Below, one piece after another: positions 25,029 to 38,209 of a DNA stretch of 64,000 bases (positions are counted from its first letter, which is position 1; each line of letters opens with the position of its first letter). Origin of the DNA: Adineta steineri (lineage: Eukaryota > Rotifera > Eurotatoria > Adinetida > Adinetidae); assembly GCA_905250115.1 (NCBI GenBank), contig CAJNOI010000061.1, positions 1 to 64,000 on the forward strand, in the 5' to 3' direction. The notes under the pieces were generated by a model that had not been told where the DNA came from, did not search any database, and was given only the letters and a program-made list of their open reading frames with translations. A program made the position numbers and the translations under genes.

Positions 25029-26674
25029 CACAGTTGGCTTTTGGTCTTATTATATAAAAAGCTCCAAGCATACAATAATCTTTCATCTTGGACAAAACAT
25101 AATTCTATATGCGTAGATAGTTTTTTTTGCTTTTTGTTTTACTACCTATATCATGCTATTCTTTTCTTTTTTATTCTTTTTTTTTCTAACGTACATTTTA
25201 TCATATATTTTATCATACATCTATTTAACCGTGTTCATGTAGAAATAACTCATAGTTTTTCAATAAAATTTTCTTATTCTAATCAAATCTCTCATTTGAT
25301 TTTGTTGTCTCTTGCTTTCCATTAAGATAAAGATTGAAAAACAAATGATGTGATTATAAAAATTTACAAATACAAAAAAATAAAAATGAAAAAAAAGGAA
25401 TGCGTAATAATGAATAAAAGGGAGAACGATAATACGCATATAAGAAGATTGACGTCTCAATAGACAATATATGTGCATAAAAGATTCCTTGTGACTAGGT
25501 CATGAAGATGACTCATTCAAGAAATATGGATTCATAATTTGTTCAGATTTTTTCATCAACGTATTGCATACTTTTAAGATACCAGTTTAATTGAAATAAT
25601 GCATCTTTATATAAATTTGTATCATTGTATCATTGTATCAGAAGAAGTAACGTTCATCGAAGGTCGATTTACTTAGTCCTAGACTGATACAATAGATATA
25701 TAGCTATGTATCGAAAACGCCGAAAAAAAATGTCGATAAAAAAAAATCGGAGAGAAAAAATATCGAACCAATGAATAATAATACTTGATGAATAGAGAGG
25801 GTGAGGATGAGAGTATTTTGGTTAATAACGACATCTCAAAAGCTTCGACGTTTTACATGTTCGATATTTTTTTTTCGATGTTTTCATAGTAAATCTCTTT
25901 GAAACTTCGTAGTTGTTTAGTGCTATGCGTATGCAATAATCTGCCAAAGTTTCAAAGAATATACTTTAGTTAGACACAAGAAAGATGCTTTTGAAAATTA
26001 TTTCGGAACTTCTGAAAAACTCTTTATCGTTATACTTTATTATAACGGTGTGTTTCTCGAATTGTATGAGAAAGAAAAATAGATTGGTAACATAAAGCCT
26101 TTTTTAGTAGTACTAAAAATTATTTTGCAAAATAAAAATATGTCACATCAAGGTCAAAGGGAAAAATGATATTGAATAGAATATCTTATTCCTTGTTATA
26201 CTCATCGTTGTAGGTACAATTATATGTTGTTCTCTCAAGAAATACTTGTACTTATGATTATTATTCAACAACCAAAATCAAGATTATATGTATTTTTTGT
26301 TTGATGTCACCATTTAAAATCTATTTTCAAGTTGAACTAACGAATAATCAAACTCATAAAATTTATTTCTTTTATCGTATTCACAATATGCCTTTATAGA
26401 TAATGCATATTAGTTTTATCCTATACATGTGACATTTGAATATTTTATAATATTAGAGACACAGAGTGTATTCCGATGAGAACATACAAATATATGATTG
26501 CATTAATTTCTAAGGGTGTGGGTGTGGGGTGGGCAGTAGCTTCTCCTCGTACATCCACATCCATACTCTACAAACCAGATATATTTCACATGAATGAATA
26601 TGATATGATCATACGCCAATTTTAAATAAAAATACAATTTAATATTTATATAATGTTATTCTTACAAAGTTAAA
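25029..26674. other. Intergenic region, no gene seen
   Basis: AT-rich sequence with low-complexity runs. Short open frames here are hydrophobic and show no family pattern. The notable feature is GGGTGTGGGTGTGGGG at 26514-26529, with two exact tandem TGTGGG units, and an inverted CATCCACATCCATAC-like arm near 26559-26574. Confidence 0.5.
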
Positions 26675-27550
26675 ATGAATATATTTAAGAAATATGAAGA
26701 AATGTCTAAAATATATAGTAATATTCATAGTGTAATTGATACGTTTTTTGTTAATAATGGTATGTACTCGATTATATTTACTTTCGAATAGGAGTCAATG
26801 ATTGCAGAGTTAATACAAATGATTGATCGAATATATTATATTCTACTCTCTTTTTTTAGAAATAAGAATAAGTAGACGATGTGGGCATGTTATAACCTTT
26901 AAATGTATTGATACTACATAATAATCGGACACACCTGCTTTCTTCTATATGATCACAGTAAAAAAGTCATTTGTTTAATCTAAGAAAGAAAAAAAAAAGT
27001 ACTATTTACTTTTCTATTTCTCTTAAGAAAATAGAAATATACAAGAACATATATTTTACTTAAAATTTCACTGTACAATAGTCTTTTGATCGGATAAGAA
27101 TGAGTTATAATTCATCATTAATATATTTTTAATGATAAATATCTAATTAGTTTATTATTACTATTAAGTATTCGATTATTTCTATTTTAAAGGATTTAGT
27201 GTTGGAAAAATTGTTTGGACTAAATATAATTATGATGGTATGTATTGGCCTGGAAGAATAACATCTAAACCAAATAATTTACAATATCAATCATGGTCAT
27301 ATTTTGTTCAATTTTCTGGATGCCACCAAACAAATCGGACAATGGATGATTTATCATACAAATAATATCGAGATTATATGTCAAAAAATTTACTTATTCA
27401 CAAATAAAATATCATTTTCTAAATGCTATACATCAACCTGATGCCAATGAAAATTCTAATCATAATGAAATAGACAATTCTACTGCGTTCTATTCATTGA
27501 AAATGAATCTCAATGACAACTATATGGCACACGGGTCGAGACTCGTCTGA
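26675..27550 (+). pseudogene. PWWP-domain gene relic
   Basis: An exon-like start (26675-26759) ends at GTATGT. A splice-compatible continuation at 27193 encodes FSVGKIVWTKYN, then GMYWPGRIT and YFVQFSG, the core of a PWWP chromatin reader, with the PWWP signature as YWPG. The frame stops at TAA 27363-27365. The expected C-terminal helices continue in another frame from 27374 (LYVKKFTYSQIKYHFLNAI) to TGA 27548-27550. At least one frame change and a stop interrupt the domain, so this reads as a decayed copy. PWWP domains bind methylated histone H3 and DNA; the parent gene cannot be named from this fragment. Confidence 0.65.
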
Positions 27551-28696
27551 AAAATGCGATGCGAAGCTCGATATAGAAGTTAACGATGACTTCAAAGTTT
27601 TCAGATATTTCTGAATATTCACGATTGTTTTAGGATCGAGTGAAATTTACGTATTGTCACAATACAGGGAACATTAATTCAACAGATGAGTTCATCTGAT
27701 TTAAGAATTTAAACTAACATAAGTTGAAAGAATACTGATCATTCATTGTTTAATAGTTTATCAAGGATGCAAAATATGTCTTATGTTTTTATCAAGCTTG
27801 GAAAAATCACAATTCTTGTATATTATGACGTTTATAAATTCTGAAAACAGGCTTGTACCGATCGTGACAGTATTCCATTTTAAACATAATTAGTTTTTAT
27901 ACTTTTTAACGCTATATCCTCAAAAATTGGTTGCAAAAACAAAACGCTCAGTATAACTAGAACCAAATCGAATAGAGTTCTATTACACATAATCAATACT
28001 CATACCATAAGTCCAATAAGTAGAAACAGTTCAACTAGGGTACTCTCACTCCAGTTCTACACTGACACAGATGACTACATATACTAAAAGCAATTACTTG
28101 AAAAAATACTTTTTCTTAAAGAATTTTTTCTGAATTATTTGCTTATTTTTATTTCTTTCTGATTGTTCGTATCTATAGTCATAATCATAATGAAAGATTT
28201 TGATATTTCTAATAGAACAAAAACTGCAATATTTTTATTTATAATGTTGCTACATCTAAAATAAAGAAACATATTTTTTTAAAACAGCTATTGTATAAAA
28301 TAAATATTTCAGACAAATTTGTCCAACAACAGACCAAATTATAATAAAACTCGTCATTTATGAAAGTGATGATCTAATTTTTTCCGTCGATTCACACGTC
28401 TAACTCTATTTCAAGAGAACAAATTCCGTACCATCTTATAAAATATATATATTTGATTTTACGATCAAATGATAATATAGTTTGAATAAAAATAAATAAA
28501 AAATAAATTAATTTAAACTTTGCTGACTATTACCGAGAATACAATATTCATATCTATTATATATCATTTTATATCGATATAACAATCGTAACAAAAACTT
28601 TGTGTACAGTTGTTATAGTAATTCTGCCATTCTGCAGTTGACGACATTGTTTTTGGTTTTTCTTTCAACAAGTAATTGCAACATCATGTGAAACCG
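27551..28696. other. Intergenic region, no gene seen
   Basis: AT-rich sequence between the PWWP relic and the F-box gene. No coding pattern, RNA gene or clear repeat is recognisable. It should contain the promoter of the F-box/LRR gene. Confidence 0.4.
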
Positions 28697-31600
28697 ATGA
28701 CAAAACAAACACCTACTCATTTAATCGGAGGAAAAAATAATAACACATCATATAAATCTACGCAGCACGCATTTCATAAACAGTCAAGGATGGCAAACCA
28801 AACTGTTGCTAGCTTTCATACGTTACCGGTAGAACTTGTCTACCGAATCCTGGATTGTGAATCGGATTTCACACTTATATGTTCAATGAAAAACATATGT
28901 GAACGATTCAATACGATCTTAGACAGCTACGATCGATACCAGGTAAATTTTTTTCTATTACGATTGTTTAGTTTTCATCTATTGACTCCAATAAAATATA
29001 CACGAATAAATTATTTCTAACTCAAAATAATTCATTAGTGATATGATGACAATATGAACATAGTGTTCTTATAACCAAAAGAAAATAAATTCCTTTTTTC
29101 CTTTCATTTCAATTTCATTTAAATATTTCACGTTTCAAACTAGGTATGATGTCATAAACATACAATGTTTACATAAGAACGAAAAAAAAGGAAAAAAACA
29201 TTATTATTTGCTTTTTGCGTGTATCAAAGCACCTTTTCCTTTAAATACCATTTCGATAATTAAGATCTGCTTTTGAAAGAAATTAACGGTCGATTAGACA
29301 GTTTATCCTGTTATAGATAACGTCTTCCATATTTCTTCGTGAAATATCTCCGACAAACACTTTTTTTGAGAACATGAGTGACTACCGATGCAGATAATGG
29401 ATGTGGGTGTCAGTGGAGACAAGATTGACTCACAGTGATATTCACATTCTTGTTCAGTCATATCAATCCTACCCATTTTATCAAGGTAGAATTTTTTCTT
29501 GAAAGAATACGACTTCTAAAGCAAATATCTTTCCAAAATCATTCCTGCGTAACGGATTTCATCTCAAACACACTTTCTTAAGCACGAAATTTCGAGAATA
29601 ATTCGTCAGGATTATTGTTTACACAATGCTTCACCTTGCATTCGTCTTCCACTCATAATGAATCTAACATTATGGAGCAAATTGTGTAACTTTTCCCTTT
29701 TTATAAATTAGTGTTGCTTCATGAATACAACTCTGTGCTAGCATCGACCGAAATTATCAAAATCAGTATATATTCTCACTTAAATGAATCATACGGATCA
29801 ATAAGATTCAGTTCGATACTCACACGGAGTTCAGATGCAAAAACATATAACGATTCTGAATCATAAACATGAACAAAAATTGTCTACTAACTACTGACAA
29901 GAAACTATGTTTTGTGATACCTACAGAACACTAACAAACACTTCATCATACTTTACTACGTTCTAAATCATTCACTGCAATACATTCCCATTTGGGCTTA
30001 TAATAATACGCTTCACAATTCTTTCGCGTCCAAGTCCTTTATAAACTATTTTCAATTAGCTAAAAATTTTTCCTACTTTGAGAAACATTCACAAAGTGCA
30101 CTAACTCATATATCAAAACATTCTGTCCCAAATTCACTCTTGTTAACATAGTTTTAGTCGAGATTTTTACTAATCATCATCATACACTGTGTAGCATCTA
30201 ACATTTTATGAATATTCACATTGGTATCCATAGCGTCTATAATTGGGAAAGAGCAACATTTATTTTACTACTCTAACCACATAAAACAGCGTCTAACTAT
30301 TCTTTCTCTCCATCTGTACTGTCCCTTTCCCTCTACTTTTCTATTTAGAAACTCACCATGCTGAATCTCTTGCAAAATAACATCGGACATAAAGCTGCAC
30401 GACGTTTGGCCCGTGCATTAAAACACAACACAGTAGTTCTCATTCTCTCTGTATCTACACCTTGTCCCTACTTTTACTTTTCAACTAGACACTGATCACA
30501 CTGTATCTGACACAAAATGAAATCCGAGATAAAGGTACATGATATTTGGCCCATGCATTACAATACAACAAAGTAACTCTCATTCTCTCTTTCTCTATAA
30601 TAGTCTTCACTTCTACTTATTCACATAGACACTCACCAAGCTGGGCCTCTCAGGCAATGAAATCGGAGATAAAGGTGCACGATGTTTGGCTCATGCATTA
30701 GAACACAATACAGTAATTCTCATTCTCTCTTTATCTACACCTTGTCTCTACCTTTACTGTTTCAACTAGACACTAATCACATTGCAACTAATGTACAATA
30801 AAATCGAAGCTGTTGGGGCGCAATATATCTGCCATGCATTACAACACAACAAAGTAACTCTCATTCTCTCTTTCTCTATACCACATCTTTACCTCTACTG
30901 CTTCATCTAGACACTTGAGACGCTAGATCTCTCGAGCAATAAAATCGGAGATGTTGGAGCACAATCTTTAAGTGATGCATTAGAACACAACACAGTAACT
31001 TCCATTCTCTCTTTATCTATACCATGTCTTGACCGCTACTACTTCATCTAGACACTCATTACACTAAGTATAGCAGACAATGAAATTGGAGATGTTGGAG
31101 CACAATCCTTGGGTAACGCATTAGAACATAACGCAGTAACTTACATTTTCTCTTTACCTTTACCCTATCTCTATCGATACTACTTCATCTAGACACTCAT
31201 CACACTAGATCTTCGATATAATCAAATCGGAGTTGTTGGAGCACGATGTTTAGGTGATGCATTACAACACAACAAAGTAAGTCACAATCTCTTTATCTAT
31301 ACCATGTCTTTACCTCTACTATTTCATCTAGACACTTACCACACTAGATCTCTGGCACAATCAAATCGGAGATATTGGAGCACAATCATTGGGTAACGCA
31401 TTAGAACATAACACAGTAACTCTCATTCTCTCTTTATCTACACCTTGTCTCTACCTCTACTGCTTTATCTAGACACTCATCACACTAAATATTCAGAGCA
31501 ATCAAATCGGAGATGTTGGAACACAATTCTTGGGTAGCGCATTAGAGTACAATACAGTAACTCTCATTCTCTCTTTATTTGTATCATGGCTTCACCTCTA

Positions 31601-32984
31601 CTACTTCATCTAGACACTCATCACACTAAATCTTGAATATAATCGAATTGAAGATGTTGGAGCACAATCTTTAAGTGATGCATTACAAAAAAATACAGTA
31701 ACTATCATTATCTCTTTATTTATACCATGTCTTTGGCTTCACTATTTCATCTAGTCACTCACTACACTAGGTCTCCCGATGAATCAGATCGGTCATGCTG
31801 GAGCACAATCCTTGGGTAATGCATTACAACACAACACAGTAACTCTCATTCTCTCTTTATCTTTACCCTGTCTTTACCTCGACTTCTTTCTCTAGACACT
31901 CGTCACACTAGAACTCTGGAGCAATAAAATCGGAGATGTTGGAGCACAATATTTAGGCAATGGATTACAACACAACACAGTAACTTACATTCTCTCTCTA
32001 TCTATAACATGTCTTGACCTTTACTCTTTCATTTAGACACTCACGAAGCTATCTCTCTCGAGCAATGAAATTGGAGATGTCGGAGCACAATCATTGGGTA
32101 ACGCATTACAACATAACACAGTAACTCTTATTCTCTCTTTATCTACACCTTGTCTCTATCGATACTACTTCATCTAGACACTCATCACACTATATATTGG
32201 GGGGAATCAAATTGAAGATGCTGGAGCACAGTCGTTGGGTAACGCATTAAAACATAACACAGTAACTCGCATTCTCTCTTTATCTATACCACGTGTTTAC
32301 CTCTACTGTTTCATACAGACACTTACGACACTAGATCTCTCGAGCAATCAAATCGGAGATGTTGGAGCACAATCTCTAGGTAATGGATTACAACACAACA
32401 CAGTAATTATAATTCTCTCTTTATCTATACCATGTCTTGACCTCTACTACTTCATCTAGACACTCACCACACTGGATCTTCAATATAATCAAATCGGAGT
32501 AGTTGGAGCACGATTTTTAGCTGATGGATTACAACACAACAAAGTAACTCACAATCTCTCTTTATCTATACTATGTCCTTACCTCCACTACTTCATCTAG
32601 AGCCTCACCACACTAGATCTTGAACATAATCAAATCGGAGATGGTGGAGCACAACATTTGGGCCATGCATTACAATACAACACAGTAACTCTCATGCTCT
32701 CTTTATCTATACCGTATCTTTACCTCTATTGCCTCACCTAGACACTCACCACACTAAATCTTGAATGGAATGAAATCGGCGATGTTGGGTTGCAATGCTT
32801 GGTCGATGGATTACGACACAACACAGTAATTCTCATTCTCTTTATATCTCTAGAACATCTTTGCCTCCATTTTTCTATCTAGACACTTACCGAACTACAC
32901 GCCATGAATACTTTGGATGAGTGCGATGCACTGAATACGATCTATGAATTACTTGAACGAAATGGAACAGGAAGAAAAGCGTGA
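28697..32984 (+). CDS. F-box plus 18-repeat leucine-rich-repeat (RNI-like) protein
   Basis: The first exon (28697-28942) carries an F-box-like helix set beginning LPVELVYRILD. After a 1.4-kb intron come 18 exons of exactly 84 bp (first 30349-30432, last 32742-32825). Each encodes one 28-residue repeat of the form TLTTLDLSSNQIGDVGAQSL plus LGNALQHNT-like end. A terminal exon (32883-32984) ends in GRKA. All introns are phase 0 and about 57 bp. Repeat exons start every 141 bp with only three 139/140-bp steps. The repeats are of the ribonuclease-inhibitor/NLRC3 type and would form a horseshoe for protein binding. With an F-box this suggests an SCF substrate receptor; the target is unknown. The second repeat exon contains an in-frame TGA. 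The start could instead be the ATG at 28790. The gene could be a pseudogene if that exon is not skipped. Confidence 0.82.
30349..32882 (+). repeat. Tandem array of 141-bp exon+intron units (18 copies)
   Basis: Unit starts are 30349, 30489, 30629, 30770, 30911, 31052, 31193, 31332, 31473, 31614, 31755, 31896, 32037, 32178, 32319, 32460, 32601 and 32742. Both the 84-bp exon and the 57-bp intron are repeated with clear similarity: donors read GTAACT or GTAATT, and acceptors CATCTAG. The duplicated unit therefore included the intron. Confidence 0.93.
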
Positions 32985-34795
32985 ATCGTAGTATTAAATG
33001 TATTTTGATGGGGAATAAACTGCTGATAATGATCATGGAAGTATTTTTTTCTGCTTTAATTTTCGGAGAAATAATAAAAAAACTACTTAGTTTCAAATTC
33101 AATCGATATTGTGGTGAAAACGTTTTGTTTTTTGGCGAGGGAGATGATGCTGTTCTTAAAAAATCGAACTTTTGCTGAAGAAATGGGCGAGGGTGTATCG
33201 CATGCAAAACTAAGCTGAGATTTTTTGTAGCAATATTAAAACTTTAAAAGGATCTTTTCTGGAAGGCTGAGCCAGAGAAGGTTTTATATGATAGTATCAA
33301 AACTCGGAAATATGATTTAGGATTACGAAGAACGATCAAAGGTTTCCTGTGATAATAGTAAAACTCTGAGACATTCTTTCTAGTATTACAAAAACGAAGA
33401 GTCGTGCCTGATCTTATTGAACCAGAAATAGTGTCTTCATTTACAGTGAACCGTAAAATATGCAGTAAAAATTAGTGCTGAATTCAGAATGATTCTGTGT
33501 TTAATACTGTTGAATCAAGTGTAACGGTTTTAGTTTCGTGGACTTCCTCGAGGCTTTGTAGTTGAATAGCTGAATCATCAAGAATTTATCAAGAGATAAA
33601 AAAAGTACAGTATGAACTATTTTGTAACTATGAAAATTCTGTTATCGAAGTGGCTTTGGGCTCGTTCAATAGTACTATCACATTTAGTAATATTATTTTT
33701 TTACTTAGTTTAATGTAGAGTAACATGTATTGAAAATGGTTTTTCGGTAGTATCAAATGAAATCGTATGGTGTTGTTGAAGTAACCTTGTAGCATACTGA
33801 TGAAAGAAAAGCAGATAATTCGTTTGCTGTACATGGAATGATCATGTGAAGAATTGTTGAAATGAAAATGAAAATAAATAGATTAGCAAGGAAGTATCGT
33901 CTATGGCATAGAGACAAAGCGATTATATAAAATTGCATTGTGTTGAATGTCACATTGAGTTCTAATATCATAATGAATTGGAAAAACCAGTAGTTCAGGT
34001 TTCTACACTTCATATACATGTTATGTAATAAAACTGATGAAAACATATTGTGAACGTGATTATATAATATCATACATTATATCTATATTTGACATAGATA
34101 TGTGAATATTATTACATAAAATACGTATTTATTGATACATGATATAGTTAAGACTGAATGTATCGATAGCATTTTGGAAAAAAGAAGTCGTATATATTTT
34201 CACTGAATTAATGACGATTTTCTATTAATACATCCGAGATAATCATAGTCCATTGTCAATATCAGCTAGATGCATGAAGAATAGATTATGATTTGTTAGT
34301 TAATTGAAATGATTATATTGTCAAAACAAGTTATAATGAATACACTTCTATAATGTTCTGAACTATGTTCGAAGAAAATCCATGAAAGAGTAAATATTAT
34401 AATGTGCTTCTGTTTATTTCAGAATACCCTCAAGGAGAGTACAATATTATGCATTATGAATTGTAGATACACTTTACCTTATGAGAAAATTTCAAATGTT
34501 TTCAAATTATTATCATTTATTGTTGAATGATTTACAGAAAATATTTGAATGTTTATAAAAGAGCGCTTCAGTTCAATTTTCATTGAAAATGCCGTTGGAA
34601 CCATTGATAAAATAGCAGTATTTTTTCAAAGATGTTTAAAAAACAATTGTATTTCATAGAAAATGAATGTAGTTTCAATACATTGAGTAAAATAATCTGA
34701 ACAATATCGAAAGTATGATAATCAATTAAAACAAAACTAAAGAGTAGATATGTTGACTTTGATTACGAAGCGCCTTTCTATTCATCATTAGTATA
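32985..34795. other. Intergenic region, no gene seen
   Basis: About 1.8 kb of AT-rich sequence between the F-box/LRR gene and the scramblase gene. Open frames on the minus strand near 33753-34073 lack family features or codon pattern. Nothing else is supported. Confidence 0.4.
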
Positions 34796-35953
34796 ATGAC
34801 ACAATCATCAGATAGTTCAAATAAATCATATCTACAAAGAGAAATATCAAGTCAACAAAATCTTTCATATTTAACTACAGTTGATTATCTTCTTGTTCGA
34901 CAAATATTTGATACAGAACAATTAGTTCAAACTCTTGTTGGAATTACTGCACGAGTTAAATTTGGAATTTTTAATAATTTAAATCAACAGATTTGTTTTG
35001 CTTATGAAGGTAATTTGAAAAGATTTTTTTATTAGTCTTCTAATTTTATAATTAAGAATCTAATTGTTTTGAACGTTTCTGTTGTGGATCAAATCGTAGT
35101 TTTATTATACATATTGTCAATAACTCTAATCAGGTTTCAAAACAAAGGAAAATTATTTATTATTTTTTGTAATAAAAAATAGGAAATTATTCGAATTGAA
35201 CGAAATCGAAAATTTTGTACAGGAATTTGTTTTTGTTTTGCAAATTCTTGTGATTGTTGTACTGAAGAAGCTTTTGTTGAATCACCACCTGGAACTTATA
35301 TTGGTAAAATTCGACAAAAGTTTGTAACAATATATTCAATAATTAATCATCAGATATATCTTTTCAAGAGCAAGTTGTTGTCGTACTCGATTTAATTTAA
35401 TCAACGAATCAAATGAAAAAATATTATCCATATCAAGTGATTATTGTATTTGTAATGGTCCTTGTTATTGTTGTTGTGAAAATAAATTTACAGTATAAAT
35501 GAATGAATAAAAAAAAAAACCAAAAATTAATTTTTATATTTATTAATATAGATCATTGGATATGATGATCATACAGAAATTGGAGCAATTCATAAAAAAT
35601 ATGGTGAATTATACATAACATAAATTTCGCAAAAAAAAATATTATAAATATTTATTTTAGCTGGATTTATTCATGAAGCTTTTACAGATGTGGAATTGTT
35701 TACTATTACATGTAAATATATACACATATGTGTAGTAAAGTTAAAATGCCAATTATTATGATTTATAGTTTTTCTCATTCTTATCTTATTTTGTATGTTT
35801 TTAGTTCCAAAAGATCTTGATACGCGTCTGAAAGCTATTGGTTTAGCTGCACTTTTTCTTATCGTAAGAATGCATTTTATTAATTTCAAGGTCTTTTTTA
35901 TCGTTTTCTTATTTTTTAAGAATATAATGCATTTCACACAACAAAATCGCTAA
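34796..35953 (+). CDS. Phospholipid scramblase (PLSCR family)
   Basis: Eight exons (34796-35009, 35057-35133, 35183-35319, 35354-35492, 35552-35603, 35661-35711, 35805-35863, 35921-35953) give 253 aa. Family landmarks are LSYLTTVDYLLVRQ near the start, Cys-rich palmitoylation-like clusters (CTGICFCF, CDCC, CICNGPCYCCC), GKIRQK, and HEAFTDVELFTITFPKDLD. The last covers the calcium-binding loop. A C-terminal helix (LKAIGLAALFLI) follows. Human PLSCRs have FTDADNFGIQFPLDLD at the same place, so some calcium ligands differ here. The protein should act at membranes in calcium-dependent lipid movement or in transcriptional and signalling roles known for PLSCRs. It lacks the long Pro-rich N-terminus of PLSCR1. 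Confidence 0.93.
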
Positions 35954-36669
35954 TAAACGAAATGATTCTTATTTCTGACGTAGACAGTTGAAATCAAATT
36001 ATGTAATAATAATAGATGATTTTCATGTTAATTTGTTGACCTGTTTTTTTGTTTTCGATGATATTATATATAGACAATCATATGTCCTAAGATGACGTCA
36101 ATAAAAGGTGATAAAGCAAAAAAATACGAACTAATCAATCATTAGAGACGAGACTTTTACGACGAAAGAATTATTGTTGCACTGTTATTAGTCATACTAT
36201 TTTCAAAAAATATAAACATTCATCAGTGAATTGATATTAAAGTAAAAAAGAACGATATTTCAATCTAGAACATGAGTCATCGTTAGAATATTTAACCAAA
36301 TAAAAAGAAAAGAACAGAACAGAAGAAATATTTTTATATATATATAATACGACATATCGAGTCTGCACTACGTTTTCTTTTTTTTTTGACTCATTCTTGA
36401 CACAACACACACTCAAAACAAACGCATTATTATAGTGAAAGTTCTTTTTTTCCTTTGATTGTACAGTCATCACGATAGTAGTAGTATTTAAACTGAATAC
36501 AGACACTATTTTTATATCTTAAACTTGAATTTTATAACGAAATGACGAATATATAGATATATATATAAACGACTATATAGACGCTTATGAATAATACTTT
36601 TTGTTTTTCTTTCTATTCTATATATCTGTATTCTAGATCATTATATTTCTTTATATTTATTCGTTGTTC
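35954..36669. other. Intergenic region upstream of the phosphatase gene
   Basis: AT-rich, with TATA-rich runs near 36337-36350 and 36552-36569. It probably holds the promoter and 5'UTR of the phosphatase gene. No gene is recognisable. Confidence 0.4.
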
Positions 36670-38209
36670 ATGGCTTCATGTGCAGTTGAAATCACAGGAT
36701 TAACAACAAACTATTGTCAGACAACAAATTCAATGAAACAATCATCTTCTTTTGAAACAATAAATCCACGATGTCAATTCAGTTTTCATGCTGATCCTTG
36801 CATCATGGATCGAACAGCAATATTACAAAATCATGAATTAACAAAGAAAAGACAATTCAATCGAAGTCATACATATTCAGGTACGAATGAATTTCCAACT
36901 ATAATTACAGACAACAACAGCTGTTCGTCACAAGCTGTTCCAATAAATAATCATGAAAGTATGAAATAAATATATTCATTTGATTTTTGAATTAAATTAT
37001 ATCTTTCTAGGTCTAGTCACATCAATTCGACCAAAAACATTATTTCCAAATGAGTCGATAAACAATCTATCTGTACCACGTTATCGAACATGTCTAAGTC
37101 ATCCATCGACAATATCTGACTCATTTCTCTCTAATGACGATAATACCTTATCACCTCCTAGTTTTACTTCATTACCTATACTTGAGTCTCCTCCAGCTAA
37201 ACGTCTTCGACCACAAACATTGAACTTTAAATCAACAAATCAATCTGTTCCTATTATAGCGATAATAAATTCTTCATCATCGTCATCCACTAATTTTATT
37301 GAATCCAGCGAATTAGTTAACAAATTAAATGAAAACAATGCAATAGTCATCTTTGATTGTGGTTCACCATTTCGTTATAATGAAAATCATATAATTCGAT
37401 CCAATCTTCTTCATGTTTCTGATAAAGTTTCTCGTAGACGTTTTAAAACTAATCCAACAAAAAATTTAACAATTGATCTGGAACAATTAAATAATTGTGA
37501 TTCTATTATTTTATATGATGATAATATTAATAATGATCAACAATTATCAGCAGGAATCAAATGTGCATGTGAAATAATTCAACGTTCTCTTACAATCAAA
37601 TATCCTTCAATATTTATACTTAAAAATTCTTTTGAAGAATTTGCAAAACTTTATCCAAATCTATGTGAATCTTCACAAACATCATTATTTACACCAAATG
37701 ATCTACCATCATCATCGTCATCATCAACTCCTAGTTTAGATCCTTTAAATTATCCAATGACACATATTATCGATGGTTTATTTATTGGTAGTGAATCTAA
37801 TGCTAAAAATTTAGAAGAATTAACTTCAGAAAATATTCGACATATTATTAATGTAACATCTCATGTGCCCTTATATCATTCAGAACAATGCCATTATTAT
37901 CATATACCAGCTGATGATACACAAAAACAAAATTTATTAGATTATTTCGATGATGCTTATAGATTTATACAAAATGCAATAGAAAATAATGAAAAAGTAC
38001 TTGTTCATTGTGTGGCTGGAATAAGTCGATCACCAGCTATAGTTATTAGTTTTTTAATGCGTTATGCACATATGACAATGAATGATGCTTATGAATTTGT
38101 CAAAGAAAAACGTTCCATTGTTTCACCAAATCTTAATTTCATGGGACAATTACTTCAATATGAAAAAAAATTAAGAGACCAAAACGAAATACTTTCGAAC
38201 AAAAATTAG
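36670..38209 (+). CDS. MAP-kinase phosphatase (dual-specificity, rhodanese + DSP domains)
   Basis: Two exons (36670-36958, 37011-38209) give 495 aa. The order is a Ser/Asn-rich N-terminus, a rhodanese-like MAPK-docking domain (IVIFDCGSPFRYNENHI, then NLLHVSDKVSRRR with the basic docking motif), a Ser linker, and a dual-specificity phosphatase domain from near THIIDGLFIGS. The catalytic loop is HCVAGISRS, with the Cys codon at 38009-38011; the general acid lies in ADD. The ending FVKEKRSIVSPNLNFMGQLL resembles the DUSP8/DUSP16/DUSP10 branch that inactivates JNK and p38. It lacks their long C-terminal tail. The two Tyr/Ser/Thr-directed functions are family knowledge. The small number of introns contrasts with neighbouring genes. 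Confidence 0.93.

Noticed and set aside
25041-25325. Hydrophobic 94-codon frame after the cysteine-rich gene
   Set aside because: T-rich 3' region of that gene; repeated Phe/Ile/Leu reflects base composition.
30349-32882. CRISPR-like array of evenly spaced repeats
   Set aside because: The period is 141 bp and the units encode leucine-rich repeats with splice sites; this is a eukaryotic gene.
33753-34073. 106-codon minus-strand frame
   Set aside because: No signal, motif or codon pattern; hydrophobic composition expected from AT-rich DNA.
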